DNA of 64,000 bases from Trematomus loennbergii (lineage: Eukaryota > Chordata > Actinopteri > Perciformes > Nototheniidae): assembly GCA_012861695.1 (NCBI GenBank), contig JAAOOA010000026.1:10278661-10342660 (forward strand), in the 5' to 3' direction. The translations under genes and the position numbers were made by a program. Shown here one piece after another: positions 12,501 to 23,206 of this stretch. Numbering within the stretch: position 1 is the first letter of the stretch; each line of letters starts with the position of its first letter. Under the pieces are notes generated by a model. That model was not told where the DNA came from. It worked only from the letters and a program-made list of their open reading frames with translations, and made no database searches.

Positions 12501-15500
12501 ACTTTTTATATATAAACACTATATGCTAACTTATCATTGTCAATGCTTTACTACATTATAATGTAGGATGATGTTGTTACTTTATTACATCATAATAAAC
12601 ATCATTACTTATAAATGTCACTCTACATTTTTCTGTTTGTTCTCTAGATGGGGAACAAGAGGAGGAGAACGAGTTGATGATGATCGTGATTCAAGACAAA
12701 TCCAGGCTGAGGAGAAAACATCTGGGGCGTTTGAGGAGGCACCTGGCACCACCTGAGCTCCACCTGTGGGAGAAGGAGGAGGAGGTGGAGGACAGGGGAA
12801 GCAAACATGGGATGGCCGTGTTGAGGCAACTGTCACTGGGTACCAGTCTGAGCACCAGCACTCTAACTGACTGTGGGTTCCCTCCAGTGTACAGCGATGG
12901 AGACACAGTGGATACGTCTGAAGCTATCTCTCCTGAGTTAAGGTAGCTAGAGGGGGATCGTAGCTCTACCATTACACGGAGATATCATGCATCTATGTTG
13001 TGGCTTATCTTGTGCTCTGTGGTGCTGTTTTCAGGGGCAAAAAAGCCAAGAAGGTAAAAGTCAGAAAACATGCAAAGAAGACAGCTGTTCAAATTGAAAG
13101 TGTCATTCATGAGGAGGGTCAGCCAGGCGTTGCCAAGGAGAACGAGCAGCCCCCTCTGCCAGTGGTCGGCACCTGGGAGTTTGAGCTTGAAGATGATGAG
13201 TACCTTAATTTCCTGGAGCTCTTCCTCAGCTACGTGCTAGAGAAGGACGACGGAGACTCAGCTGGTGAACTTCCTTTGTTAAAGGGCTTCTCCTCCCAGC
13301 TGCGGGAGAGAGAGTTGCATTCCCTCACATTCGATGTGCTCACAACTATTCATCGCCGTCAAAGAGATGTGCACCATCCACCGCGGAAACACCTGGGCAA
13401 TGACCCTCCTGTGTTCAGAGCTGGCAGCTGCTACAAGCCTGTGAGACAAAGTGCAACACCGGAGCCTCAGACTCCCTCCATCTGGAGTGAAGCTCCCGCA
13501 TCCAGAGCTTCTGTCAGCTCTCCTCCCAGGCAGAAAGGTTTGTTTGGCCTCAGAAGGCAGGGTACTGTAGGCCAGAGAATGAAGGGAGGGCTCTTTGGTT
13601 CTGAAACCAGCCCTGTGCGAAGTGTATTTCCCCCGGAGCAGTCTTCACAGAGCTCCATATTTGGCTCATCAACCTTTGTGGAGACTGTCATTGAACTGCA
13701 GCAGGGCCTTGGTCCTAAACTGGAAGCCCAGTTTCCAGAGCTGGGCCGGCTGCTGGAGTGGATGGTACGCTGGGCTGATAGGAGGGTGCTTCTGGGACAT
13801 CATGGCAAAAAGAAGAAAGACAGGGGAGGAGCGGATGGAGGCACAGCGGATGAAGGAGTAGTGATGCGAGTCAAAGCCTCTGCGGCCGCTGTCCTCACGT
13901 CACTCAACCTGCTGGAGCTCAGATACAATGCTCTACTCGGGACTGACCGCTACAGTGCACACATCCAAGTTCCAGAGACACGATGGACCGTTTCCCCTGT
14001 GCTGCACCCTGAGGTGCACAGGAATCTGGAGAGAGAGAGCAGTGTTGATACAGGCTACCCGGGATCTGCCCACACTCCCATCATTGGTCTTGATCACAAT
14101 ATACAGCACGGAGAAATGTCCATGTAAGTTCCCAATGGTTTTCAATGGTTTATTAGACAATTAAATCAACTAGTACACGTGTCTTTTAGTTTATACAGTT
14201 AATCATATTCATGTTAATAGGCGATTGTTTTGTATTTACTTATTCTTCATTTGACTTTTGCTTCATATAAACAGTAACTGTACATTTTGCTGTAAATGTG
14301 AATAACCTATTGTATTTATATGTTATTTGTTTCCTTGCAGTGGTTCTCGCACAGATGACCTGACTTTGCAAAGAACACCTCTCCCTAATGACCACAACCA
14401 ACAAACCTTTGATGCTCAGCAGATACAATCAAGTTCACAACAACTATGTCTTGATGACTTAGACGTTACACCTGAAAAAGAAGGTAGACAACCTAAGTGT
14501 GATTGGATCATCAAAGTCTCTGTGATGCAGACTAGGGCTGTGCAATTAATCGTATTTTAATCGCAATTACGATTTTGGCCTGCCACAATTACAAAAACAA
14601 CATATTCGAAAAAAACAATTATTTAGCTTTGCTAGGTTGTGACGGTGCACTGCAACATATTTGATCTAATTAATTTTGGTCTCATTTATTTGTATTTATC
14701 ATATTTATATATGTTTAGTAGCTTGTGGAAGTGCGCTCCAAAATATTTGTTGATCTTGTTTATTGGTATTTATTATTTTGATATTATTTATTTAAATGTA
14801 TCATTTATTTTATTTATTTTGTATTGGTTTTTCAGTTGAATTATACGTTCAGGGTAATCAACAGTTAAAAAGATACTGTTCAAATTATTATTTGTATTTG
14901 TTTTAAAGTTCAATAAATTGATTTTTTCAAAGTCAATGAATAATCGTATTTAATAATCGTGATATCAATTACTGACCAAAATAATCGTGATTATGATTTT
15001 TGCCATAATCGCACAGCCCTAATGCAGACCCTTAAAACAGTATATGAATTGATGTGTTTGATATTTGTAGGCGAAAGTAGTGACAGTGAGGGCTTGGCTG
15101 TGTCGTCCTCTGTTTCCAATCATAGCATCTCCGGACACATCTGCACACCTGAAACGGTACCAATCAGCTTTCCAGTTCTTCATATACTGTATAACATCAC
15201 CACGTGTGTCAGAACACACAAAGAACTGTTGTTTTTTGTTGCAGAGTTTAAAGCTTGCTGACTTGGACCTCTCAGAAAATGCTGAAGACGTGTCCCTCTG
15301 CATCTCTGTGAGTTTGTTAATAAGTTTTATTTTAGGCTTTAATGTTTTTCATTTTAGAAATCCATCACTGTAGTAAGTATTAGCAGAAGGTTGCAGAATT
15401 ATTTTCGATTTGACTTCTTTAACACCACAGTATGAAATTATAAAAACTGAATAAAACACAATCCCTGCTGTTCCCTGTTGACATCATCCTTGTTTGTTGT

Positions 15501-18500
15501 TCAAGCCCTAGTCAAGCTATAAGCCTGGAAGCCCCCCCACACGAAGAGCCCCAAGCTGTTCCTACTGTGCAGCCTGAGGCAGTGGCCGATGCACAGCCTT
15601 CAGGCTCGACTGGAGTGCTGCTCCCCAACACACCTGTGGATCCTCCAAGCCTTCAACCTCAAAGCTCCACAGCTGGTGCACCCCCTGCAGAGCCCACCGC
15701 CCCCGATCAGCCATTATTCAATCAGATTTCGCCAATGCGACAGCGTCTGGGGGAAGATTTATTCAGACTGGTTCAGGTAAGAAAACCAAAAGGATCGTTT
15801 TTGACTTCACTGACTACTAGTTTTGATTCTGATCCAACTGTCTTTCTTACAGCATATTCACTACATGAGCCTAACGGAGGTTTTGGGTGTTACGTTTTCT
15901 AACCTCCAACTTGCCCAGCAGAGCTCTTCTTTGGCCCAGTCTAACATGAACTCCTCACACCCTAATGTGCCACCATCTTATGCCCCCAATGCCATCCCTC
16001 AACCGAATGCATTACCCCTTCAAACCACCATTTCAGTGCCACCTCAGACCCAGCCACATGTGCCAAGTTCAGGATCCAACAACCTTCAGTTCAGTCAGGC
16101 TCCTGCATGTATTCGTGCAGAACAGCCTGCCATACAGAGCTCAGGGAAAACCTCCCACGCAGGAAGCCAGAATCACATCAACGGGAATCTACCATCTGCT
16201 GCTAATGGTGCAGGTGTAAGCTATCAGGTATGTTTTCTGTTCAATTGTGACATATTGCACGTCTGTAAGCAATACATAAACACAAGTGAAACCCAGCTTT
16301 GAACTGTTTTCTTTTTTTATTTAGGAAACGCAGCCACTCTCTGTGCGTGCGGCGTCACCAGAAATCCAGTTTGGGGAAAGCAGGAGGTTAATCCCGACCT
16401 CACAGGGGCTTCTAGCCACTACTGACACAAGTCATGCTATTCCCATTGCACCTGTGTTACCACCTAGCATTCAAAGTGATCCTGCTCCACATTTCCTTGG
16501 CTTGAAGTTGCTCCAGCTCCACCCCCCTTCATTGCCCCAACAGAATGCCCCTCACCAACACCCTGCAACTATAGAGTCCCATAAGCCCGAAGAATATAAC
16601 CAATCCACCTCAGCTCCAAAAAGACACCTCAGCTTTAATCCTCCACATGATCAAACTCACAGGAGCTCTCAACCGATGAGAGAGACATCAGAGCGGGTAA
16701 GGGAAGGGTTCCCTCTACTTCCTCCCGCTTTACCAGCTCACGCACCTGCTCCGATGCAGGGCCTTCGTCTGCTGCACGTTCAGCCTCCTCCACAAAACAA
16801 CACTACGTTCCCCAAACTACCCATACCCTCTTACTCCAGGCCTGTGTCTGTTATGGTAGCTCCTATGGGACAAGCACCTATGATCAAGCTCCTGCACATA
16901 GATTCTGGACCACAAAGGGTAAGCAATACCGTCATTGTTTCAAGAAATTGGGTATAATTAATTGTGCATTTTGGTTTATAAACAGATGTCTTTGCCACAG
17001 ATGTTTCACGAGGCAGCCCCTTCAGCCCCAACGATCCGTCTCATGTCCATGGAGGAGTTGACGAGTTTGGCGTTCGGGAGGCAGACTCCTGAAGAAGCTC
17101 GACTGCGGTTGCTCAGAGTGGAACAACCGACAGAAAGAAGGGCGACCACTTCTCCTTACTCTAACTCCAGCAAGAGGCATATATCACATATTCATTTTCA
17201 CGTTGTTGATGTATTTTTTTTCATACTGATTTTTACTCACTTAACACACTGGGTGTTGTTTTTTAGGGATAAAAGGAGAGAGGAGAAGGCGGGGATGGCA
17301 AGACAAGCAGAGGTCACATTCAGACCAGAAGAGTCTATCATCCCTACACTAGAGGTAGTAATCCTAGTAAGAAGTATTTTGCGCATCTACCAATACTGTG
17401 TCATTTTTATTATCTTTTGTTGGTATTGTTATATCTCCAGCCAACAAAGGAGCCTGTACAGGAAGAGCCTCAAGCTGCAGAAGACATCACAAATGGAAAG
17501 GAAGTTGCCAATTTTGCTCAATTTGGTTAGTGTCAAATCTAATTTCACTTTCCTGCTACATCAATAAACAGCACCCTCCTCCTAACTTATAATAACGTTT
17601 TTGCGCTGATCTCATTCTGATGAATTGCAGTCAAACCAAGTTTCTCTGTGCTCTCTTATTCCGTTTCAAAACCTCTGTTGTTCTTTTTCTGTTTCACTTG
17701 AACTCCCAGGGTCCTTTGATACTCTGCTGACAGGTCGAAGATTATTGGATAGGGCCGAATCCACTTCAGCTGAGCTCCATGCTTTTGCTTCCACGTGTAA
17801 AAATCCCCCAGAGTGCCATGATGCGTTCACAAACACAGATCCAGGTGAGTTCGAGTTCTGGTTGTGTTTATACAGTGTTTACGTTTAAATTGTTGTTGCA
17901 CAGCAGGAATGTAATTACACAGTTGTTGCTTGTATTTGAAGTTGACTGGAAGTGTTAATGAGTAGTTACATACATTGTGTTTCTCTGCTCTACCTGGTTT
18001 GTTTCAAAAGCATGTTTCCTAAACCTAAAATGTAGAAAGTAAAGTATTTTTAAATGTTTCAGATTGTCCTCCTGCACTTGTGGATAAAGCTGTGTCAGCA
18101 TATGTGACTACTGGTAGCCCTAAACGTGAGTGAATGAAGTAAAACTCTAGCTACAAAGATATCACACTGCCTTTTTTTTCGCAAATTTAAAGGTAGGGTA
18201 GGTAAGTTTGAGAAACCGGCTCGAGATCGCTAGAATTTGCAAATACACAACCGGAGAAAATCTGCCACTTCCTTATAGAGCCCCTCGTCCCACACACGAA
18301 CGCGCACATGACCAATGAGGGCACGAGATAAGTTTGTGCACAGATGGAAGGCTGACAGGCAGGTAGGCCATCCAGTTATTTTAGCCGGGCCGGCTAAAAT
18401 GATTGGTCGTGCTTTTTACAGTACTACGGCTTCCACAGATGACATTTTTTTATGGATTTTTGTCAAAGCACTTAAGATATTCATTGCTATCGGGATGTTA

Positions 18501-21500
18501 AGAGCATTCCATGGAATATAACAAAAAGTGTATCTCGAGGCGGTTTCTCAAACTTACCTACCCCACCTTTAATAGAAAGATACGCAATATTTGATTTTGT
18601 ATCTGTTTTTGCATCCAGCACAAACTTCAGGGAATCAGAAGTTTGGCAAAAAGCACTTTTCTCAAGAAACAGAGGAGACCCCGCAGGAGCCAGAGAGGAA
18701 TCTGGTAAGAGGCCACAAATACAACGTAGACCTAAAAGTGTCTGTGAATGGTGCTTTTTAGACTCCGTTTCCTTCATTTCAGTTACGTAAACTATGTACT
18801 GAATTCAACACATATCACATCAATGCCTGCTTTCCTGTGTTTAAAATTAATCAAACTTAGTAACAGCTGATCTCTAACTTGTATACTTGCATAAAGGTAG
18901 CATGTTTTATCATAGAGTGACTTCCCGTTTATCGTTCATGTTGTTAGCGCACCTGTTACTTTTATTAATGTGTATTTTATATTCACTGACTGTGTTTCTT
19001 TCCTTGTCTCCTAGGGCACAGATGGCCGCCAGTTTATAAGTGTCTTGGATCTAGAAGACAGAGCCATGCATCAGGACCTGCCTCCCTGTCTCAGCCTGGG
19101 ACACGATGTTCCTTCAGTCCGTCCTCCTTCACCTACTTCTGCTGAGCTTCATGTTCTTGCAACTTCTTTTTAAGGAGTGGTGCTGCTGCTGATCCACAAC
19201 CCTTATACACACTTCCAGAGGATTTCAACTGGAGATCTCACACAGGTTTTTCTATTTTTCTAATATACTATATACTGATTAATATCACATCATCTTGAAA
19301 GTTTGATCCTAATGTTGTACTGTACCTCTAGATATCCCTGAGGAGTCTCTGTCACTCGGCCACATTGAGCCCAGTAGGGATCCAGAGAGATTCTCTCCAC
19401 AAAACATGGTGGATCAGTCTGACTCTGAAATCTGTCGAGCTATAAGGACCCAGAGTGTTGGCCCTCACAGTGCCTCACCCCCCCCTCCTGCAGTCCAGTT
19501 CTCCTCCCGCCTGTCGGAGCTGGACGCCCAGCTGGCTGCTCTACAGAACATCGCTGACTGTCTGGAGAAGGACTTTTCAAACTCCAGGATGGTACCTAAG
19601 CATGTTATTATTTATCCTACGTTAATTATAATGACATGCAATTCATTGTCTATAAATGCTGACAAATATATGTATTATATCGTTCTTTGTGTAGCTGGTG
19701 AACACCATTGAAAATCTTGCTCCTGATGTGAAGACTACCACGGCAGTTAAAAAAACTGTCAGACTGGCTATCCCACGGGAAGGTAAGACCTACAACTATT
19801 CATCTGCAATCTTAGTCAAAGCCGCATTGAATTTTAAATGACATTGTAAGTTCTAACAAATGTAAAGGTTTGATAAAGTAATATACAGTATAACCCTGTT
19901 GTATTGTTGGAAAATCAAACCTTATAAACTCTGTTGTTTATTCTCTGTCTCTAACAGCATGGTTACCACGACTGGACACTTTAATTGAACCAAATGCAAG
20001 TGAAGAGGAGGAAGAAAGTGTGCTTCATAATGACACCTGGGCTCCTTCCAACCTTCACACTTCTCCAAGTAAAGATGCATTCTAATCAGACTTTTCCTAA
20101 ATACTTAGTACCCTAAGTGGCTCGCATAGTGGCAAACAAAACTGCCTTTTGAGTTGATGAATACAAATACAATTGATTCTTTATTTTTGTATTGTCAAAT
20201 ACATGATTCTTTTCTCAGTAGATTCAAAATGTTAAAAGTTTCATCTGTTTGTGTTGCTCCATCAGAAATGAAAGATCAGCTGACTGACATGTCCGGAATA
20301 TCTTCTCTGTAGGTTTAAGTCAATCTTAACCATGTTATAACTCAAAATACTTATAGTGGATGTGCTTTTCGCTCTGTTATTTCTTCTTATTCACAATACT
20401 CTGCCCTCTACCTGTCCGTGTCTAGATTGGCCGACGAGGATCTGGGTCAGACCGGGTTATCCGATACAGCAGAAATGTTAGACGAGTTGGTGAGGGAGGG
20501 GTATTTATCCCCGTCTGACCTGGACTGGTCCCATTCAGAATATGCTCTCCACAGCAGGTATGGTACCTACAATTCAGTGATGTCCAAATGTCTACCTTAA
20601 CAACTTTAATGTATCATTAAGCTAAAAAAGTCATCCCTAGCAGGCTGGACCAGCAGCAAAGTAGCTGGATGTCGCAGAAACGTGTCCTTCCAGAGGACGA
20701 GAGGAAAGAGCTGCGGATCTGGATGAGGAGGAAACAGAGGGAAAACCTGGCTGTTTATCAAAAACACAGAGAGAGCCTAAGGGAGAGGGAGCACAAACCT
20801 TTTCCTAACTCAGGAGCAGTGGTAAGATATGCAAAGCTCTTTACTTGCTCTTGTATTCTATTGTATGTTATTTAAAAAATATATCCACTTTTTTGTTTGC
20901 CTGCTCTGCCCCTTCAGAAATCAACAAAGAAGAATCAAGCAACAAATTGGAGAACCAGAGAGGAAAAGAAAAGTATGTACCGGTTAACATTGTCTGTGGA
21001 CAAGAAACATCCATGTGCCTAACTGTTATTTCCATTTCATTTAATATAGGTTTGAGCTTCTGAAGCGATTCAATCAAAGGGCCCGTGAAGCCTGTTCTCT
21101 GGTCAGTGACATTCCCAGCAGCACTGTAACCCTACGCACTGCTTCTCAGACTGGAGGATTACCAGTGCTTTTCAGTACAAGACCCAACTCTGCTCCAGCC
21201 CCTGGTAGCACTCACAGGTAACAGTAATCTGACCAGGATCTCGTCTCATTAAAGAATAATTGTACTTTGATCTAGCTTTTGGACAAACCATTAAACATTC
21301 ACTATTCCACGATGATCAGATTCAGCAGAAACCCAAACCTGTTGATTGTTAACATCTGGATGACCTAGTAATAACGTTTCTATCTGTTTTTAGGGCTCAC
21401 AGTGTGTCTGCTAATGATAAAGTCAGTCTTAAGTCAGGTCAATCCCAACCCTCCCTTCGTCCATGGACTGCTGAGAATCAGGAACGATATTCAGAGGATT

Positions 21501-22192
21501 ACCGCAGGAGACTAGGACTACATAGACCAGGTAAAAGAGGAAAAGCTTACTAACTTAATTGTCTGCACTGTATTTTTTCTCTATTGTAAAAACTATAATA
21601 TTAAACTGGTTTATGTTGTGTGTTTCGTATCAGTTACTTCTCTGCCAAAGGACCGTCTGTCTCAGGTGACCAGGCGGGGCATGCTCACACACACAAAGAG
21701 CAACACTAAACTGCCTACAGTCAGCCAGAGTGAGGAGATGGCCTGTCGGACAACAGAGGAAGACGCGGGGCCAAACAAAGGTCCTTCAAGAGGGGCTGCT
21801 GTAGGGAGAGGGATCCTGAGGGAGCAGACGAGGATGGAAGAGGAGAACCTTAGGGGGCCAACTTCCCAAACCAATAGACTGCTAGAAAACGAAGAGTCAG
21901 ACATGGTAAGGATCACATTAATCAGATATTAGCATATATCTGTGACGAGTGTAACCACTGTAGATGGAACAAAGTAATACGTGTATGTCTTCTTTGATAG
22001 ATGATGTTGTTTCCTTCGTTTTTGTACACTACTTAGGTTTTGGCTGGACTGGTGGATGAGCAGGAGAATGGTGCGACAGCTGGTGATTTTGCGATGGACT
22101 GGCTGGACAACCTTTCTGAGAGCGCCGGCAGCACCCTCAGCAAAATAGACTGGGCAGCTATCGAGAGGATGGTGGCTGCAGAGAACGCTTGA
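3846..22192 (+). CDS. cplane1: CPLANE1, ciliogenesis and planar polarity effector 1 (full gene, 49 coding exons)
   Basis: CPLANE1 (C5orf42, JBTS17) works at the ciliary basal body with INTU, FUZ, WDPCP and RSG1 to recruit intraflagellar-transport proteins; human mutations cause Joubert and oral-facial-digital syndromes. The start is ATG 3846 (MELKLEVVLSSSIKRKKPW, A at -3 and G at +4); the end is LDNLSES...KIDWAAIERMVA and TGA 22190-22192. Coding exons: 3846-3926, 4009-4144, 4235-4354, 4633-4865, 4965-5068, 5149-5305, 5406-5509, 5777-5959, 6336-6585, 6693-6873, 7123-7888, 8018-8207, 8310-8390, 8497-8661, 9090-9253, 9341-9572, 9690-9823, 9916-10131, 10217-10381, 10587-10732, 10829-10928, 11013-11162, 11756-11867, 12648-12942, 13035-14123, 14341-14483, 15071-15156, 15245-15307, 15512-15776, 15853-16227, 16325-16918, 16986-17176, 17267-17354, 17441-17525, 17710-17844, 18063-18125, 18619-18704, 19015-19245, 19332-19591, 19695-19782, 19958-20068, 20266-20308, 20426-20557, 20644-20821, 20918-20972, 21050-21217, 21394-21530, 21634-21905, 22037-22192. 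They total about 3,186 codons, near the human length. About 13 single-base frame breaks are present (see findings). Confidence 0.93.
6204..6280. repeat. Retroposon 3' tail followed by (ATT)n microsatellite
   Basis: CTTGGGTTGATGAAAGGCGC then TATATAAAT runs into about ten ATT units. The motif GAAAGGCGCTATATAAAT next to an ATT run is typical of 3' ends of fish L2-related LINE/SINE copies. It lies in a CPLANE1 intron. Confidence 0.6.
6693..11162 (+). CDS. cplane1: CPLANE1 coding exons 10-22: helical middle region, frame-broken
   Basis: Family blocks are clear: WLESVSCLNV, FFEDDSDVDG, MEDGGRLEFASMFDTLHALD, VWQWVYKITQQYTEELKSC, GEHLFLCGSYPKSAETLRF, CDRSVFKETRLCLALLYSLL, FAEVASRHKVSGVLQRLLLL, MKFVTRSGFFKRGPNKDGH and ELCGLCWMLHVRDQLSISCR. 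Each exon has good splice sites, but the frame changes by one base near 6756-6765, at the 6873/7123 junction, and near 7155-7159, 7769-7771, 7834-7836, the 7888/8018 junction, 8182-8184, 9194-9196, 10093-10099 and 10624-10628. A literal translation stops at 6789-6791. Exon 11 (7123-7888, 766 bp) is the longest here and holds four of the breaks, counting the two at its junctions. Confidence 0.88.
11218..11659. mobile_element. hAT-like non-autonomous DNA transposon remnant
   Basis: The left end CTGGGTTCTTACAAAAATGC and the right end (reverse complement CAGGGTTCATACACTTTTTC) are diverged inverted repeats. Imperfect GTCATGGAAAA-type repeats lie inside. A 6-bp ATAATA occurs at both flanks, but the right flank is itself a TAA microsatellite, so the target duplication is uncertain. 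The ends resemble those of the larger element at 45194-46748. Confidence 0.5.
11661..11730. repeat. (TAA)n microsatellite with retroposon tail
   Basis: About ten TAA units (11661-11690) abut TTTATATAGCGCCTTTCATG, the same tail as at 6204-6249 in the opposite orientation. It sits just upstream of the acceptor at 11755. Confidence 0.55.
11756..14123 (+). CDS. cplane1: CPLANE1 coding exons 23-25, including the 1.1-kb exon
   Basis: Exon 23 (VADTLVRAFPEEEESVRVAL), exon 24 (basic then acidic, RLRRKHLGRLRRHLAPPELH) and the large exon 25 at 13035-14123. Exon 25 starts with a lysine-rich run, then an acidic block (EFELEDDEYLNFLELFLSYV), a Ser/Pro-rich linker, and a conserved helical stretch (FVETVIELQQGLGPKLEAQF, LLEWMVRWADRRVLL). 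The frame is continuous across all three exons. The intron before exon 24 carries one copy of the TTAA MITE. Confidence 0.88.
11974..12364. mobile_element. TTAA-target MITE, copy 1 (T2/Kolobok-like)
   Basis: 391 bp bounded by TTAA at both ends, with terminal inverted repeats that read AAAGGTGGGGTAGGT on the left and ACCTACCCCACTTTT on the right. The inverted match continues imperfectly into GAGAAACC(A/G)GCTCGAG. An internal near-palindrome (TTTTAGCCGGGCCGGCTAAAA region) sits near the middle. TTAA target and AAAGG ends are typical of T2/Kolobok MITEs; piggyBac is the alternative. Copy 2 is at 18187-18572 in the same orientation. Confidence 0.8.
14341..17525 (+). CDS. cplane1: CPLANE1 coding exons 26-34: Pro/Ser/Gln-rich central linker
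   Basis: These exons encode a low-complexity, probably disordered Pro/Ser/Gln-rich region, with conserved islands RQRLGEDLFRLVQHIHYMSL, LGLKLLQLHPP, GLRLLHVQPPP, MIKLLHIDSGPQR and TIRLMSMEELTSLAFGRQTP; the leucine-rich K/RLL-x-x-x islands recur several times. Frame is kept except for one extra base in the C7 run at 15532-15538 (exon 29). Exon 32 (16986-17176) ends at a GC donor; the following 90-bp intron is stop-free in frame. The intron before exon 27 holds a hAT MITE. Confidence 0.85.
14525..15029. mobile_element. hAT-type MITE with 8-bp target duplication (copy 1)
   Basis: The element body is 14533-15021, flanked by the perfect 8-bp direct repeat ATGCAGAC (14525-14532 and 15022-15029). 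Ends are inverted: TAGGGCTGTGCAATTAATCG on the left and ...ATAATCGCACAGCCCTA on the right. An 8-bp duplication and TAGGG ends place it in hAT. No coding frame inside. A shorter copy in the opposite orientation is at 27571-27897. Confidence 0.85.
17177..17266 (+). other. cplane1: GC-AG intron of 90 bp, frame-neutral and stop-free
   Basis: Exon 32 ends AGCAAGAG at 17176 and no GT donor fits; using GC (GCATAT) as donor and TTTTTAG as acceptor restores the conserved junction SSKR-DKRREEKAG in phase. The intron is exactly 90 bp and has no in-frame stop, so its retention would add 30 hydrophobic and aromatic residues without breaking the protein. Confidence 0.6.
17710..22192 (+). CDS. cplane1: CPLANE1 coding exons 35-49: C-terminal region with coiled-coil-like segments
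   Basis: Conserved landmarks are SSRLSELDAQLAALQNIADC (exon 39, coiled-coil-like, a hallmark of the family), LDELVREGYLSPSDLDWSHS, ERKELRIWMRRKQRENLAVY (basic helix), FELLKRFNQRAREACS and the terminal AMDWLDNLSESAGSTLSKID. Frame breaks: one T short in the run at 19167-19171 (creating a TAA) and one base short at the 20972 donor. Exon 44 has a TAG-CAG tandem acceptor at 20638-20643. A second copy of the TTAA MITE lies in the intron before exon 37. Confidence 0.9.
18187..18572. mobile_element. TTAA-target MITE, copy 2 (T2/Kolobok-like)
   Basis: 386 bp, nearly identical along its length to the copy at 11974-12364, with TTAA at both ends and the same inverted ends (AAAGGTAGGGTAGGT and ACCTACCCCACCTTT). 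It lies in the CPLANE1 intron between coding exons 36 and 37. High similarity of the copies suggests fairly recent activity of the family. Confidence 0.82.
20638..20643 (+). other. cplane1: Tandem TAG-CAG (NAGNAG) splice acceptor
   Basis: The acceptor of coding exon 44 reads CCCTAGCAG|GCTGGAC. Use of the first AG adds one codon (S before RLDQQQ) and use of the second omits it; both keep frame. Confidence 0.5.
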
Positions 22193-22877
22193 GCTCGAGG
22201 GTCTCATGGAAAGGAGAAACAAACCACAAGGACACTTCAATGGATACTATATTACTGTACAAACACTTCAAGATTGTATTTTCCTATTGAATATACTGCA
22301 ATTCATTTTATAGCATGACAATTACAATGTATATATGTTTATTAAATTAGATATGATCAGCAGTGATAATAAATCAGTCAATTTATTGATAAAGTATAAC
22401 AAATCGATAACATATTATTTGCAATAGAATATTTGTTGCACTGTCATTTGAATAGTTGTCTTCTTCAAGTTGTAGGTTTGTGCAATTTTTGTGTATGTTT
22501 TTCTACATTTATAATTTATTTTTATACAGACTTCACTATTAAATATCTGGCTTCAAGCATTTGAAGAGATTTCCTGTCATTTTTATTGTTGTAATTCTTG
22601 TCTGTGCCCTAAGAGAGAGAGAGAGAGAGAAATATTTGGGTAGGTATATAGAGCCTATATTGAATATTGCCTTTTCTTAAGAGATTGTGAATTGGGAAAT
22701 AGAGTGATTTATTGTGACAGAAATAAAGTGATTTATTGTGACAGTTTTCTAATAAAAGTTCTTTAAATAGCTCATGTTATCTCACAATTGCAAAGTTGTA
22801 TTAATAGACACTTGCCCAATGCTATAGAGTCATTCAGAAGAAATGTTGTGGAATATTTCCTCCTCATACTAAATAAA
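22193..22877 (+). other. cplane1: CPLANE1 3' UTR with several polyadenylation signals
   Basis: AATAAA occurs at 22368-22373, 22722-22727, 22751-22756 and 22872-22877 downstream of the stop. An 18-bp direct duplication (AGTGATTTATTGTGACAG at 22703-22720 and 22728-22745) carries the second signal. A short GA run lies near 22612-22630. Which signal is used cannot be told from sequence alone. Confidence 0.5.
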
Positions 22878-23099
22878 GTATTTGGGCACACAGATTATTG
22901 AGTTGTTTTATTGCCTTTTAATAAACTAGATGTGGCTGTGGATCTCTAAACGTTTCCTACATAAGACATATCCTATGCTTGTTATCAGTCTTGTGTATAT
23001 TTAAACTATACAAAATGTAAACTGTATAGCACTTTATCATCTCTAAAGGTTTAAAACACGCTCACACACCATTTGTATCTAAAGAGAATGATTCCAGGC

Positions 23100-23206
23100 T
23101 GTAGTTCCATCAACGACCTCTCAGCGGTGCCGCAAGAAGCGCAGAAGAGAAGAAGTAGTAGAAGAAGAACTTCCGGAGGGCAAAGGTGACCGTTGTATTT
23201 GAAAAC
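23100..23206 (+). promoter_or_regulatory. wdr70: Probable WDR70 promoter/5' UTR with ETS site
   Basis: ACTTCCGG at 23169-23176 is a consensus ETS (GABPA/ELK) site, common in housekeeping promoters, 31 bp before the start codon. No TATA box. The preceding purine-rich stretch (AGAAGAAGTAGTAGAAGAAG) is a likely 5' UTR. Only about 1 kb separates it from the CPLANE1 stop. Confidence 0.4.

Noticed and set aside
13000..14127. 375-codon frame as a single-exon gene
   Set aside because: It is CPLANE1 coding exon 25 (13035-14123) with splice sites on both sides.
15567..15902. Independent short protein rich in Pro/Ser
   Set aside because: Part of CPLANE1 coding exon 29 reading on past the donor at 15776.
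3846..22192. CPLANE1 as a processed or decaying pseudogene
   Set aside because: It keeps all introns and splice sites and full length. Breaks are single-base indels and the neighbouring WDR70 has the same pattern, so sequence error is the simpler reading.
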